Assembly (NCBI GenBank): GCA_026120035.1
Contig: JALRME010000001.1
Coordinates: 3,113,909-3,177,908 of the forward strand
Direction of reading: 5' to 3'
Length of the DNA: 64,000 nt
Source: Coleophoma eucalyptorum
Lineage: Eukaryota; Ascomycota; Leotiomycetes; Helotiales; Dermateaceae
Shown: positions 20,753 to 31,519 of the stretch, in pieces
How the letters are laid out: the number at the start of each line of letters is the position of its first letter
Numbering within the stretch: the stretch's first letter is position 1
Translations under genes and position numbers: made by a program
The notes under the pieces: model-generated
Seen by the model: only the letters and a program-made list of their open reading frames with translations
What the model was told of the DNA's origin: nothing
Database searches by the model: none

Positions 20753-22659
20753 TTTGGCAGCTGGTGAGAGGTTTCTGAGAGGAAAATGTGGCGGTGGCTG
20801 TGGGGTTTCAATTCTTGTGAATACTTCTTCGATGATTCTCTAAAATCATGTACATATACACCTCTGACGGAGGTGCTGATAATCCTTCGATCATATAAAA
20901 TCCTTCATCCTTGATATCGCGTGCATCCTTGGGAAACTCCATCCCTGGGAAACTCCGCCGGCTACCTTTCACTTCAATCGACATGTTCTCGTTTCAAAGA
21001 CTGTTAGTCAATATTTACTATGTCTCTTGAACTTTGGTGTTCGGGGTATGAAAAGTAGGTGGAAAGACAGGGCTTAATGAGATCTCCAGGGTGTTGAAAA
21101 AGCAATGAAGAGGGGGTAAGCTGATGTTGGGCAGGTCCGAGGGTAGAATCAAGAACGGCGGGGCATGGTCGAACAAGTATGGGACATGTCAAGTATGACA
21201 TTGACAGCAACGCCATGTCAGACTTAACGGTTTCGGTTCCGTCAAACAGCTCGCCAGAGCAGGAGATGGGGACTGTCTCCCAAGTGCTGCGCGCAAGTCA
21301 TAGACATTGCCCATAGAATGGCACATGAAAACCTGGGGAAGTGTGGGAGTTCTATCCGATACTTGCCCCTTAGATCCATAAGACTCCTAGTATCACTGCA
21401 GGGGACTGGGCGTTGCTGGTATTGGCTTAGCGAGGCGTGGTAGACTGGCATCTCAGCCATGATAAACTACGGAGTACACCAACGAAAACGAGATTAACCG
21501 CAACGGTGTATTGGCGAGACTTGGGAGTAGCGACAGCCATCAAGTCCATATCCGGATAAAGGGTACTGCTCTGGGAAAATTTTACATTGGCACTATGTGA
21601 AGGGCGGCCAGTCTAGGTATCTGCCGGCAGAGTTCATCGAAACTTGAGTCGAAGCTCAAAATGCACGTGTGAAGAGCAGTTGGGGAGAATCATGATGTCG
21701 CACCATCGGCGGCAGAGTTCAGAGTAGATTTTCACAAGCATGGTCGCATAAGGAACGTTTATGGGGACCGAGAGGATAAATTGTGCTTTGGGGGGGGGGG
21801 GGGGTTCTGGAGGGGTACTCTCTAAGTCGTACTTTGGGTAGTCTGATGGCTCGTAGGTGCTCTCGCAGCATCCTGGTTACAATCCTCCTATCCAAGGTCT
21901 AAGCCTCAGCCCAACAGCCGCACGGGTGATCTGCTGTGCTAAAGTGTCTGGGGTGGTTGATCCATCCCTCACTGGGCGACTGTTATGGACGGAGTGCAAA
22001 CGAGCCAAGCCCAAAGATGCGGGAAAGGCGATCGGGCTTAGACAGATGCCACTGCTGTCAACTTCATGACAGTCTAGAAATAGTGCATATACAGCAGCGA
22101 AGTAATCAGAAACGGTGAAAGGCTTGAGTTCTGCAGCAGCTGAGCCAGTAGGATGGCTTAGAAGTGCGAGGTGCCGGAGTATATTGTCACAGCATGGCCC
22201 GTAGTTCCCATTTGAAACAGGCAAAGCCAAAACAACCCTCCAGCGCGATGCGACAGACCATGCGCCTTCAGCACCTAAGGCCACACGCCGCAGGCCCAAA
22301 AAAACAAGACGGTAGTCGTCCATCGTCAAACACGGCCATATACAGAGAGAGCCACTCGCATGGAGGCCCAACAGCCGCACCCTCATTCCTTCCCCAACTC
22401 TAATGCGTCACGCAGGTAAAACGAGTATCGAACAGCCGCCCCTTTGCGAACACCATTGCGCTCTCTACCACAGTACATATACTTATACAGGGTGTCAAGC
22501 ATGTCAAAATAAATCTAGCAATTATTGACCTTTGCGAAAGTGAAAGAAAAAAAAAAAAAGAGTGCCTGGCGATTCTCTACTCACAATCCTCTCTATCTGC
22601 GTCGCTTACCCCCAAATTCTCGCTATACCAAGTTACGCGCACAGCGTTCAACCGCCATC
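20753..22659. other. Intergenic region with no supported gene
   Basis: The ORF at 21877-22386 (-) is biased and motif-free. A 15-base G run lies at 21790-21804 and an A-rich run near 22548-22558. The promoter of the seven-helix protein gene should lie at the right end. Confidence 0.5.
21790..21804. repeat. Poly-G homopolymer (15 nt)
   Basis: Fifteen consecutive G occur in non-coding DNA. The length is prone to sequencing error. Confidence 0.8.
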
Positions 22660-23835
22660 ATGATTATCAATGGCCAGGGAAAGTTCATGATCGTGTTGTC
22701 GGCGGTGTTCCTCGCCCTCAACCTGTTCTTCATCGGACTGCGAGTTTATACCAAGGTCGTTATCTCAAAGACCTTCAGCATGAATGACGTGGGAATGATG
22801 ACCGTTGTGGTATGTGACACCTGATGTGGTGCTGGAGTTTATGGGGATTTCAAGTCACGATGGCTAACTGACTTCTCTTTCTAGTTGACTTATGCCAGTT
22901 TGATGGCTCTTCTCATCCTCGGAGTCAAGAATGGTATTGGTGGTCACATTACCGCCGCATCTCTTACAAACATCGGAGAGTCCTTGAAGGTTAGTGACGC
23001 AAGAAACACATCGCTTCCCGGCCGCTTCACACATCTAGAGAATAGTATACTAACAGAAATAACTCGGCTCAGTACATCTGGTTCCTCGAGGTCATCTACG
23101 TTATTCTCACCAGTATCATGAAGGCCAGTATCGCAACGACCCTCTTGCAGTGGGCTCAGAAGCGAGTGCACATTGTTCTCTTGTGGACCGCCATCGTCCT
23201 CGACGCCCTGATCTGCTCCATCTTCGTCTTCTACTTGATCTTCCAATGCCAGCCTATCAGCTATGCCTGGACCTTCATCGACCCCACCTCCAAGGGCCAC
23301 TGCGCACCCTTCACCGGCCAGCTTTACATGGGATATGCCCTCTGCATTGTCACCATCAGTTTGGACATGCTCTTCCTCTTCGTTCCCTTCTTCATGCTCG
23401 AGGGCCGTGATGTTAGCCAAAGAATCAAGCTTTACATCTACAGCATTTTCGGTTTGGGTGTTCTGTGAGTCTTCCTAACCTAGCCTTTCGCTGGTCTATT
23501 GCTAACGAGCCATCTAGTGCGAGTATCGCAAACTTCATCCGTCTCGCAGCTCTTGTCAAGCTCAAGGCTTCATCTGATGCACTCTGTAAGTTACACCATC
23601 TCAGATTATCCTACGGCCATCGACTAACGCATGTATGAAAATAGTCGACGCAGCACCCGTCTTTGAATGGTCCGTCGTGGAAGTCAGCATTGGTATCTGC
23701 GTTGCCGGTATCCTCGAGCTGGGCCCATTGATGCGCAAGTACAACGTCAAGGGATTCGAGACCTACTCCACCTTCCAAAAGCTCGATGACGACAAGAAGC
23801 CCATCATCATCAAGATGCAAAACATGGAGCGCTAA
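22660..23835 (+). CDS. Seven-transmembrane fungal rhodopsin-domain (Pth11-related) membrane protein
   Basis: There are five exons, 22660-22809, 22885-22989, 23073-23464, 23518-23585 and 23645-23835, giving 301 aa. Seven hydrophobic segments can be placed: FMIVLSAVFLALNLFFIGL, VGMMTVVLTYASLMALLIL, YIWFLEVIYVILTSI, IVLLWTAIVLDALICSIFVF, YMGYALCIVTISLDMLFLF, IYSIFGLGVLASIANFIRL and VVEVSIGICVAGILELGPL. The CQPISYAW and GHC pair after helix 4 matches the conserved extracellular Cys of the fungal rhodopsin-domain family. Relatives such as Pth11 are putative surface-sensing receptors in plant-associated fungi, but most members are uncharacterised. This copy has no N-terminal CFEM domain and only a short cytosolic tail. 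Ligand and role are unknown. Confidence 0.9.
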
Positions 23836-24074
23836 TCTGTTGCCCTTAACGAGGTCCTATCTATATAGAACGCTTTTGTAAAGAAAAAACATAAGAGGAA
23901 TATGAGTTCTACCAAATGTTTCAAAGGGAGTTATTCCAGCACAGCGCCAAGGATGATAGATTTTCTTTTTCTTTCCAAGGGGGTTAGCTGGCAGAAGCGT
24001 GCGGTACGCCAAGGGAGATTTTGTTGGAGACGATGCATTTATGCTGTATGACTATAATTACATGAAATGAAAGA

Positions 24075-24108
<34 letters not shown>

Positions 24109-24271
24109 CCCATAGCCGCGACTTCAAGTTCTTATTTTGGAAAGTGAGCCGTAAATTGTGACCCCTATGCACCCATTAACGCAAGGGACAAACCCCACAC
24201 TTTCTCCAGTCCCTAATCCCCGTATGATTAAAAATACAACCAACACCAACTCCGCGCCCGCCATTCAAAAA
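23836..24271. other. Intergenic region with CA microsatellite
   Basis: It is the 3' region of two convergent genes. It contains a (CA)n tract at 24075-24104 and no gene. Confidence 0.7.
24075..24104. repeat. (CA)n microsatellite
   Basis: About 15 CA dinucleotides without interruption. Confidence 0.9.
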
Positions 24272-24722
24272 TCAAGAACAAGTCTTAACCGTATACTCGA
24301 CCGTATCGTTCCCGGTCTTCCACACCTTCGGCTTAAAGTCCAGATAGACCAACTCTCCCTTCTCCGCGGTCCACTCGCCGTTGGTATCGCGGTAGAAGAC
24401 CATCTCGCTGGAGCCCGCGTCGCGGACCTCGACGGTCGTGTGGCTCAGCGTGCCGTCCGTCGACCAGTCGATCTTGTAGCACGTCGCCTTGGTCACTAGG
24501 AACGGCTTGGTGCAGCGCTGGTTGCCCTCGCTGTCTACACACTTCTCTACTGCGTAGTCCATCACGCTGCCGTGGGCTACTTCGCTGGCTGTTGGGGGGG
24601 TTTTTGGGTTAGAATTGGGTTTCTGCGAGAGATGGGTAGAGTGGGGAGTGCTTACGTTTGGTTAGGGTGCCGGTTAGAGCGAGACCTGCTGTGAGGACTG
24701 ATTGGGCGGTTGGGAGATACAT
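24272..24722 (-). CDS. Small secreted-type cysteine protein (127 aa)
   Basis: There are two minus-strand exons, 24656-24722 and 24272-24588, with a 67-bp intron (gtaagc donor, caacag acceptor). The 127-residue product has a hydrophobic N-terminal segment (LTAGLALTGTL) that could be a signal peptide, and four Cys (in EKCVD, QRCTK, ATCYK and the terminal KTCS) that could form two disulfides. The mature part is rich in short beta-strand-like segments (TTVEVRDAG, LVYLDFKPKVW). No family is recognised. Size, secretion signal and even Cys count resemble effector-like or antimicrobial secreted proteins, but that is inference from composition only. The signal peptide is weak because it lacks a basic n-region. 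Confidence 0.7.
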
Positions 24723-25740
24723 GATGGATGGGGTTTGATGGGTTTATGTGGTGTCGAGAAATATAGGGGAGTTTCTTGCGCTGTAATGGTATGGAATAGT
24801 TGATGATGGAGTTGTATGGAGTTAACAGAGTAGGTTACAGTTAGGTGGAAAGTCACAGTCTTAAAGGAATTCCCAACAGCGCCCAGCAATCAAACCCCAA
24901 ACGCCAGGGGCGATGACGTCTCTCAGATCTCGAGGCCCCAGAAACTAAGGTACTGCGCTTAGCGAGAATGCGGAGGCGATCGATGGGGCTAGAATGGTTA
25001 GAGCTGGTCTTGGACCACTGAGAGAGGTTTCTGGTATGTAAGAAAACTCGGTCCATTCTTTTCGATTTGCGGAGAGTGCCATCGCATTTGGTGTCCTGTT
25101 TCCTTGCATTGGTTTCGGAGAGTTTTGTGAAGTGTGGACTTGCAGAGTAGTAATAAGATTCTCGGTTGCGAGCCAGAGCGAGAGAGTGTGGTCCCTTGCA
25201 GCAAAGCTCATGTGATTGTAGATGTGCCATCTCATGGGATTTCTTGTATTTGTACTTGCACTTGCACATGCACTGGTCTTTGACTTTCATTTAGCTCCTT
25301 GGTCTTCAAGTCGTCACTCTGTTGCCTTGCTCGTCAATCTTGGTGTTTGTTTGATATGCTGGTGAGTGACATCACCATCGTTCGTCTAGCTCGCTAAAAT
25401 AAGCTCTTCGCTACCCATTTAGACACACGGCAGAGACAGACTTGGAGGACATTGACGAGATTTATGGAAGCGTTTCGATGAAAGAAATAAATCACTAGCT
25501 GTAAGAAGAGACCGAAGAGGGGCCTGACCAGTCGGCCATAGAAGACATAGTTTTATATTTACTTGACAATTTCTGACTTGTCATTCACGATACACAAATA
25601 TAGCCCATGGAGTCCTATTCCTGTTTGACCTTAAAAGCATCCTCCTTACTGATTCGCAGGCGGGACGAGGACCGTTGAGCTAAAGAAAAGGAACGAGATC
25701 AGCAAACCTTACCGCAAGGGCCCGTAACATAAAGAGGTCC
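24723..25740. other. Intergenic region with no supported gene
   Basis: Minus-strand frames at 24853-25290 overlap one another in different phases with no motif, so I read this as promoter and spacer DNA. Confidence 0.5.
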
Positions 25741-26962
25741 TTACGCGCTCTCACTCTCCTCTTTTGCAACGTCCTTCTCGCCGCCATGATAATCCTTTTC
25801 AACATCGATGACTTGTCGCCCATTCCACTTCTTCATGATAACCTCACCAGCAGACCGAGTACGGATCTGGTACCAATGCGGCATACCGCGGAAGAAGGTA
25901 AGAAATGCGGAAAAGCCCGGCAAGAGCACTTGTCCACTGTGCCCAGCCAAGACCTTCGTCACAATACCTTCTGCCACAGTCTCGGGGTAGAGCGTCGGCA
26001 TGAGGAATTTTGAGTCATTATAGTAACCCTCGAAGAGCGGTGTTCTCGTATACCCTTGGTTGACCACTATGGTACGCACTTTTGGCGCATTGTACCGGGT
26101 CTTCAGCTCTGCAGTAAGCCCCTCGTGGAATGAGAGCGCGGCAGCTTTCGAAGCTGCATAGTCAACCATGTTTGGGACCGTGATATAGGCAGCTAAAGAT
26201 GCGACGGTGACGACCATCCCGTGGTTCTTCTCTGCCATGGCGGGTACGAATTCCTTGGCCAGCCAGTAGTGAGCTAAAGTGTTGACATCGAATGTGAATC
26301 GCACATCCTTCTCGCTCGCTTCTAGGATATTCTTCCCACGCGCAACTCCGGCATTGTTAATAAGAACAGTTGGAGTGCCGACTTCAGATCGGATAGTTGC
26401 TGCGACAGAGGCAATGGTTGCCGGGGATGTAATATCGCACTTATAGTAAAAGACGTTCTCGGCTACGAATGATCAATCGTTGATTCGAGAGAAAAGAAAA
26501 GCGAACAAGACATACGAGTTTCGAAAGTCATGGGAATCACGTCAAGAACCACCACCTTGATTCCCCTCTCGGCCAGCAATTTCACGACCTGGCCACCAAT
26601 TCCACCCGCACCACCAGTAATCAGAACAATCTCCTTGTTCCAGTCATACGTGTCCGTGGTCCAGTTATCCAAGACCCCGGCATCCAAGTAATTGCTCGCC
26701 CATCGGATGAGACCGAAGTAGAAGAGCTTCCTAATGCGCGAGAATGTAGTTTCGTGGAGAATGGAAAGGTCAGAACCTTTCTTAGTGTAGCGTGCAAGCA
26801 GGATAAAGATTAGGGTGAAGGCTGGATTGAAGGCAGTCTTCTTGATGAATCTGCCGATGGGATCGCCAGTAAGACCTATGTGCGGATTAGCGGCAAGGAG
26901 CATAGCTTGCAGGAAAGTTTAAGTATACCCTCGCGGGGCAGCCAGCCGTTGTGCAAAGGCAT
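25741..26962 (-). CDS. Short-chain dehydrogenase/reductase with N-terminal membrane anchor
   Basis: There are three minus-strand exons, 26929-26962, 26516-26875 and 25741-26462, giving 371 aa. The Rossmann glycine motif is TGGAGGIG at 98-105 and NNAG follows after the acidic strand. The catalytic residues are Ser220 and the Tyr233-x3-Lys237 pair (YAASK). A hydrophobic stretch (AFTLIFILLARY, residues 30-41) before the fold suggests ER or lipid-droplet membrane association, as in RDH10 / 17-beta-HSD11-like dehydrogenases. These oxidise or reduce retinoid, steroid or long-chain lipid alcohols with NAD(P); the fungal substrate is unknown. The acidic ESESA C-terminus is ordinary. The short first exon (11 codons) is supported by gtatac/acatag splice sites. 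Confidence 0.9.
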
Positions 26963-27752
26963 TCTGATGGCGAATTCCGTTCAAAGGCCACACGGGTTCA
27001 AGGTTATAAATGGATATTTACGTAGTGCTAGCTGTGGGCTGGATATGCTGCAATTGCAATTGAGGTTGTAAAGTGGAGTGGAGCAAGATGGGGAGGGTGT
27101 TGTGCTGAGAGGGAGCCCATTCGAGAGCTTGCCCCTGCAACTCCCTCGTGCAATCCAGCAAGAGCCTCGGTTTGGTGGTCTGAGAATGCGGGGCCAGAAT
27201 GTGGAGGGCGGAGCGTGCGGAGTGCGGAGTGCAGAGTACAGCACACTAGCGAACCTTGCACATCTGGGATGTCCGGGGCGTCTGTGGCTGGCACCCTGGG
27301 ACACCCGGCCCACGTGCAATGTTGGCTGCTTGTTTAATCTATGATTGGGATCCAAAAGACAAAGACTGGCTTTCCTTTGCTTTCTTCTCCACAGTTGTCC
27401 ATCACATCACGTGGCTGAGGAGTTTGACACTCATGCTCCTTTCTGAACTCGACGTCAGGGTAAAAATTCATTTCGATATCCTCCAGGACAAGTCCAATTG
27501 AGCTCAATTTCTTGACCCTTTTTATGATCCTATGCAGGAATATCGGCTTTACTGTATTAGAATTGAAATAAAAATGCTTTACGCCATGCTTTCTCTGAAG
27601 CAGTGGTTGATTGTCTTTGTCTAGAGAGTAAGGAACGACTACTAAATTTATCTATCCAACTGATTCCTTTCAACCATAAGACCCTCACACTACCGTCAAT
27701 TTCTCTACTGGCTATGCCAAGCTCAAGAGGAATTACCGCCCTCTTCAAGCCA
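26963..27752. other. Intergenic region with no supported gene
   Basis: It contains the SDR promoter and the NmrA-like gene's 3' region. Short frames on both strands are mutually overlapping and motif-free. Confidence 0.5.
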
Positions 27753-28760
27753 TCACTTACTACCTTCCAGGATTTCACTCCAATCCCTCTCCTTCAACCA
27801 CTCTTCAAAGGGCTTCGTATGAACCTTTGTGCTCAGCCCATCAGGCTCAAGTAATTGCATGTCACCAGCATAGCCATATTCCTCAATGAACGCCAATGCC
27901 TCCAGAATCTCCATGGGGACCCCAAAGCGCTCATGCATTGTCTCGATGGTCAAGTGCAGATAAGTCGCCTCTTTCCCACTGGCTCGGCTCCACATCTCCA
28001 CAACCTCCCCAACAGTCGGCTTGCTGTCGTAGGCCAAAAACGTGGTACCGGCCGGCTCTGTCTCGATGAGCGCCTTCACGAACGGGCCCGTGGATTCCCG
28101 AGGATCAATGATGGGAAGCTCGCGATCTTTGCTCATGGCCAAAGCATACACATAACTTCCACTGGAGGGATCCCATCGTGGCGTAAGGATGGGATTGGTG
28201 TTGTACGCTCCGAGGAAGATCACGGACATTTTCTTTGCCAACTCTGCCAGTTCGTTCTCGATGAACTCTACGATTCTTGACTTGGCTTCCCAGTGGTATG
28301 ACTGGTCGTATTTTCCGTGGGAAAGTTTCCTCATTGGTGGTAGAGAAGAGTAAATAAAGCGCTCTAACGTTGGCACCTTGGAAGCTGCTATGGCAGCGTT
28401 TTTGCCGTGCGAGACTTCCGTTTCAAGAGCAACGACGGCAGATGGGGGCGCTCTGGGATCGGCTTGCGATGTGGTTGCTTCTGCTGCAAGTCCAGTTCGG
28501 TAGGTACCCCAGAAATCAGTATTCGAAAATATGGCGTTTGCGCCTTTGAATGCCTCCAATAATGAAGGTTCTGAGGAGAGATCTGCCTGCACGACCTCAG
28601 CACCTGCTGAGGACAAAGCCTGGGCAGCTTCTGAGGATGGATTGCGGGTCAAGCATCGAACTTGCCAGTTTGGCGAGGAAAGGAAGGTATAAGCAACGGA
28701 ACCGCCTTGGTTCCCGGTTGCACCAATAATCGCAATGGTTTTCTTGACCTGGCTGGTCAT
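27753..28760 (-). CDS. NmrA-like family NAD(P)-binding protein
   Basis: This is a single minus-strand exon of 335 aa starting MTSQVKKTIAIIG. The ATGNQGGSV segment (about residues 14-22) is the NmrA/HSCARG variant of the GxxGxxG dinucleotide loop, followed by RCLTRNPSS, where Arg suggests NADP recognition. The SDR catalytic Tyr-x3-Lys is not evident, as usual for this atypical-SDR family. A. nidulans NmrA senses redox state and represses the GATA factor AreA; most NmrA-like relatives are of unknown function, and some are reductases acting in secondary metabolism. It is transcribed divergently from a bZIP gene with 360 bp between the start codons. Confidence 0.9.
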   Translation of the reverse strand: MTSQVKKTIAIIGATGNQGGSVAYTFLSSPNWQVRCLTRNPSSEAAQALSSAGAEVVQADLSSEPSLLEAFKGANAIFSNTDFWGTYRTGLAAEATTSQADPRAPPSAVVALETEVSHGKNAAIAASKVPTLERFIYSSLPPMRKLSHGKYDQSYHWEAKSRIVEFIENELAELAKKMSVIFLGAYNTNPILTPRWDPSSGSYVYALAMSKDRELPIIDPRESTGPFVKALIETEPAGTTFLAYDSKPTVGEVVEMWSRASGKEATYLHLTIETMHERFGVPMEILEALAFIEEYGYAGDMQLLEPDGLSTKVHTKPFEEWLKERDWSEILEGSK

Positions 28761-29120
28761 GATGGCTGTGATCCAGTGGTTCGGGTAGTTATCAAGGAAG
28801 AAGATAATGATAACGATGACTTCTCGAGCCGTTGACTGCGCTGTAAAGGTCTCTCATCATGTCACTATGGAAATTCATAGACATATATATAGTTTTTTTG
28901 TCAATCCTGGAGTTAAGAAGTCGTATCTACGAAGACTTATATTGTTCAACAGCTGTGGCTTATGGGTTCGAGATCGGCTCTCCGACTCTGATTGGCTGTT
29001 GCAGCGTAAGCAAGCCGCTAACGTTAACGTGATTACGCAGAAGGCCCCTCGGACACGGCAATCTGCTACAGTTCATCACTTGGGCCCCAGCCAAACTGTA
29101 CAATTAATCCTGTATACAGT
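28761..29120. promoter_or_regulatory. Shared divergent promoter of the NmrA-like and bZIP genes
   Basis: The 360-bp interval separates two divergent start codons. A TATATATA element lies at 28884-28891, about 125 bp upstream of the NmrA-like ATG. Near-palindromic sequence ttaacgttaacgtgatta occurs at about 29018-29033. Regulation is inferred from arrangement only. Confidence 0.6.
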
Positions 29121-30569
29121 ATGGATGATCCCACTGGTTATCAGGATGGCAGTAAGCCACATAAGCGTGTCGTCACCGAGGCACGGAGGGAGCAGAATAG
29201 AGTTGCGCAGAGGGTCTATCGTGAGTAAGCCACTCACAAATCTGCACATGATGGAGGCTGATCATCATTGCAGGTCAAAGACAAAAGGCTCGGCGGTTAG
29301 AAAGCCAGCAGAAAGTATCCACGGTCACTGGTGTGCCGAAAAAGCTGAGACCGAAAGAACTGGGCCGTGTAGAGTCCAGTGCTTGTGATAACCTAGATAT
29401 TGGCCCTGCAATAATCGATTTTGGTGCGCCCTTACCGGCCCAAGAGCAAAGTAATGAATCCATACTGGATTGGTATGCTACTATATACATATGAGTCCGT
29501 TTTATGACTAACGGGTCGTCTCAGCTCACAGCATGTTTCTAAACCAATCCTTGAAATGTGCAATCCTACGAACTTTTCTTCCCCAATAATCTCCAGCACT
29601 TCTTTTCTCTCAGATGACTACACCATCCTGACTGGCTTTACTAGTTCTGACGTGCTCTCTTGGAGCCCAATTGATTTCACTGAGTTCCAAGAAGACTGGG
29701 GTTTGGAAGGTGCTCAATGCACGCAGGACGAGTTTCTAGGCTCTTTGGGAAATAACAAAAGCTCTGAAACTATGTTCGGCAGTTCCAATCTCCAGGATAG
29801 CTCAGCAACAGAATCATGGCACCAAGTTATAAATAACATAGATTCAGCGACAGGATCTCTGGGAGCCACGCTAAAAGATGCTACATTAACACGCGAGGTT
29901 GCCCGTGATATGGCATTGTTAGACGCCCCCAAGACTTGGGAAGTACTGGTGCCTACAAAGACCCGTGGCGCATCGCTCGAAGATATTATTGCTGCCGGAT
30001 TGCAAGCTTTAGCTCTTGACGACCCTGTGTTCTCCAAAGATCAAAGCTCTGACACTATCCGAACATCTCTCACGTCTCCTTACCCCAACCCGCTTCCAAA
30101 TCCAAACACTCGCACCCTTTCGGCGTGCATCCAAAATGCAAAGCTTATTGGATTATTCGCGACTGCTTCCGCAAAACCGTACTGTATGGCACCCTCATCG
30201 TTCTACCGTCCATGGTCAAGCAATGACGACCTGTCTTTACTTCTTGCAACCGCATCAAAATTAGATCTCCCAGTGGAATTACGTCCAACAGTCCAGCAAA
30301 TACTATATCAACACCCCTCATTCCTGGATCTGATTCCGATGCCAGGTTTCAGGGCAAAGGTGATTTCGATTGCGCTAGGACAGGGCACTGCAAGACGGGA
30401 GACAGGTAGACTGAACCTTTTGGAGTTAAAGAAGGATATGTTTCAGGGTGGATTGATTTTCAATGATAATAAACAAGCTGGGAAAAGTCAGCCATGGGAC
30501 AACCGAAATTGGGAGGCAGCTGGATGGTTTGTCAGGAAGTGGAATATGCTATTCGACAAGGATGTATAA
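29121..30569 (+). CDS. bZIP transcription factor with C-terminal DUF3425 region
   Basis: There are three exons, 29121-29220, 29274-29472 and 29525-30569, giving 447 aa. The basic region is near the N-terminus (REQNRVAQRVYRQRQKARR, about residues 24-42) with the invariant Asn-x2-Ala-Gln-x2-Tyr-Arg pattern; it is split by the first intron, a position common in fungal bZIPs. The leucine zipper after it is short and poorly formed. The C-terminal third (from about LIGLFATASAKPYCMAPSSF to NWEAAGWFVRKW) matches the DUF3425 region common in fungal bZIP factors. It is probably nuclear and regulatory. The divergent NmrA-like gene is reminiscent of A. nidulans MeaB (bZIP), which promotes nmrA expression, but orthology is not shown. 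Confidence 0.9.
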
Positions 30570-31519
30570 TAATCATAGAGGTGGTGTGCCAGTGGATTAG
30601 ACCCAACTTATTCCCCAGATTCATTCAACAAAATACACAATACTTCACTCGCACTTTCAATCGAGCAGCATATGGTCCTTATCTCTGTGGTAAGTCTCTC
30701 GTGCCTGCTTCACTGAGAATCATTACCTATTACTTCGAGATTCTTCACTTGCACCTCTTCTCCAAGTTACCTGTAAATGGTCATCCTATACCTTAAAGTA
30801 CTGAAGATGAAATTCCATATCCCAATTACTCGACTACCTAAAAATACGAAACTTGGCAGCTCCGCAACCATAACCAGAGCACGAAAAGAGGAAGATCCGC
30901 GAAAATAAAGTTAAGCGAGCACGTTCAGCTCTCCACAAAAACCCGACAGCATGACTCTCTTTCGAATTGAATTCAGAATAGAATTCCTAAAGTGGAAATT
31001 GGTCCCACTACTCTCTACACCGAGATGTTTTCCGGGATATATTTTTACGCATGCTCGGATTCTTCCACTGGATGCCATTCTCAAGATCAGGCTGGCCTGA
31101 CTGGTTGGCCTTGCTGATACTGCAGGAATTCCACATGTAACCTGCGCAAGCCAGCAACAGTCAAACCGGGGAATCAAGTAACAGGTTCCAACCAGAGATA
31201 TGAGCTTGGCTCTCTGCTGAAGAATGAGGTAGCTTTCGCAGAATCTTGCCCCACAAACCATTCTCGCACGAAACCCATTCTGATATCAAGGTTTGGGCTC
31301 TTCCCCGGGACTTACCTCAAGGCGGAACGAGCCATGTCCGCATTCCAGCATCCCCGCATTAGATGCACACACGACCCAAAAGAAAGGACATGATCTTCCC
31401 CGGAAATATGTATGTATAATATCTCATTCCTCCGTCCCGCATACCTGCAGCACCATTCCCTCGCTCTCTCCCAACTTCCTTTCATCCATTTTCCCCCGCT
31501 GCAAAAGAGAACAAACAAA
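30570..31519. other. Intergenic region with no supported gene
   Basis: Probably the bZIP 3' region and the promoter of the DUF2235 gene. CT-rich leader sequence precedes 31520. Confidence 0.5.

Noticed and set aside
21877..22386. 169-codon minus-strand ORF between acetylesterase and membrane protein
   Set aside because: No motif, and three other frames are open in the same stretch.
24853..25290. 145-codon minus-strand ORF upstream of the small secreted protein
   Set aside because: Overlaps two other ORFs in different phases, with no hydrophobic core or motif.
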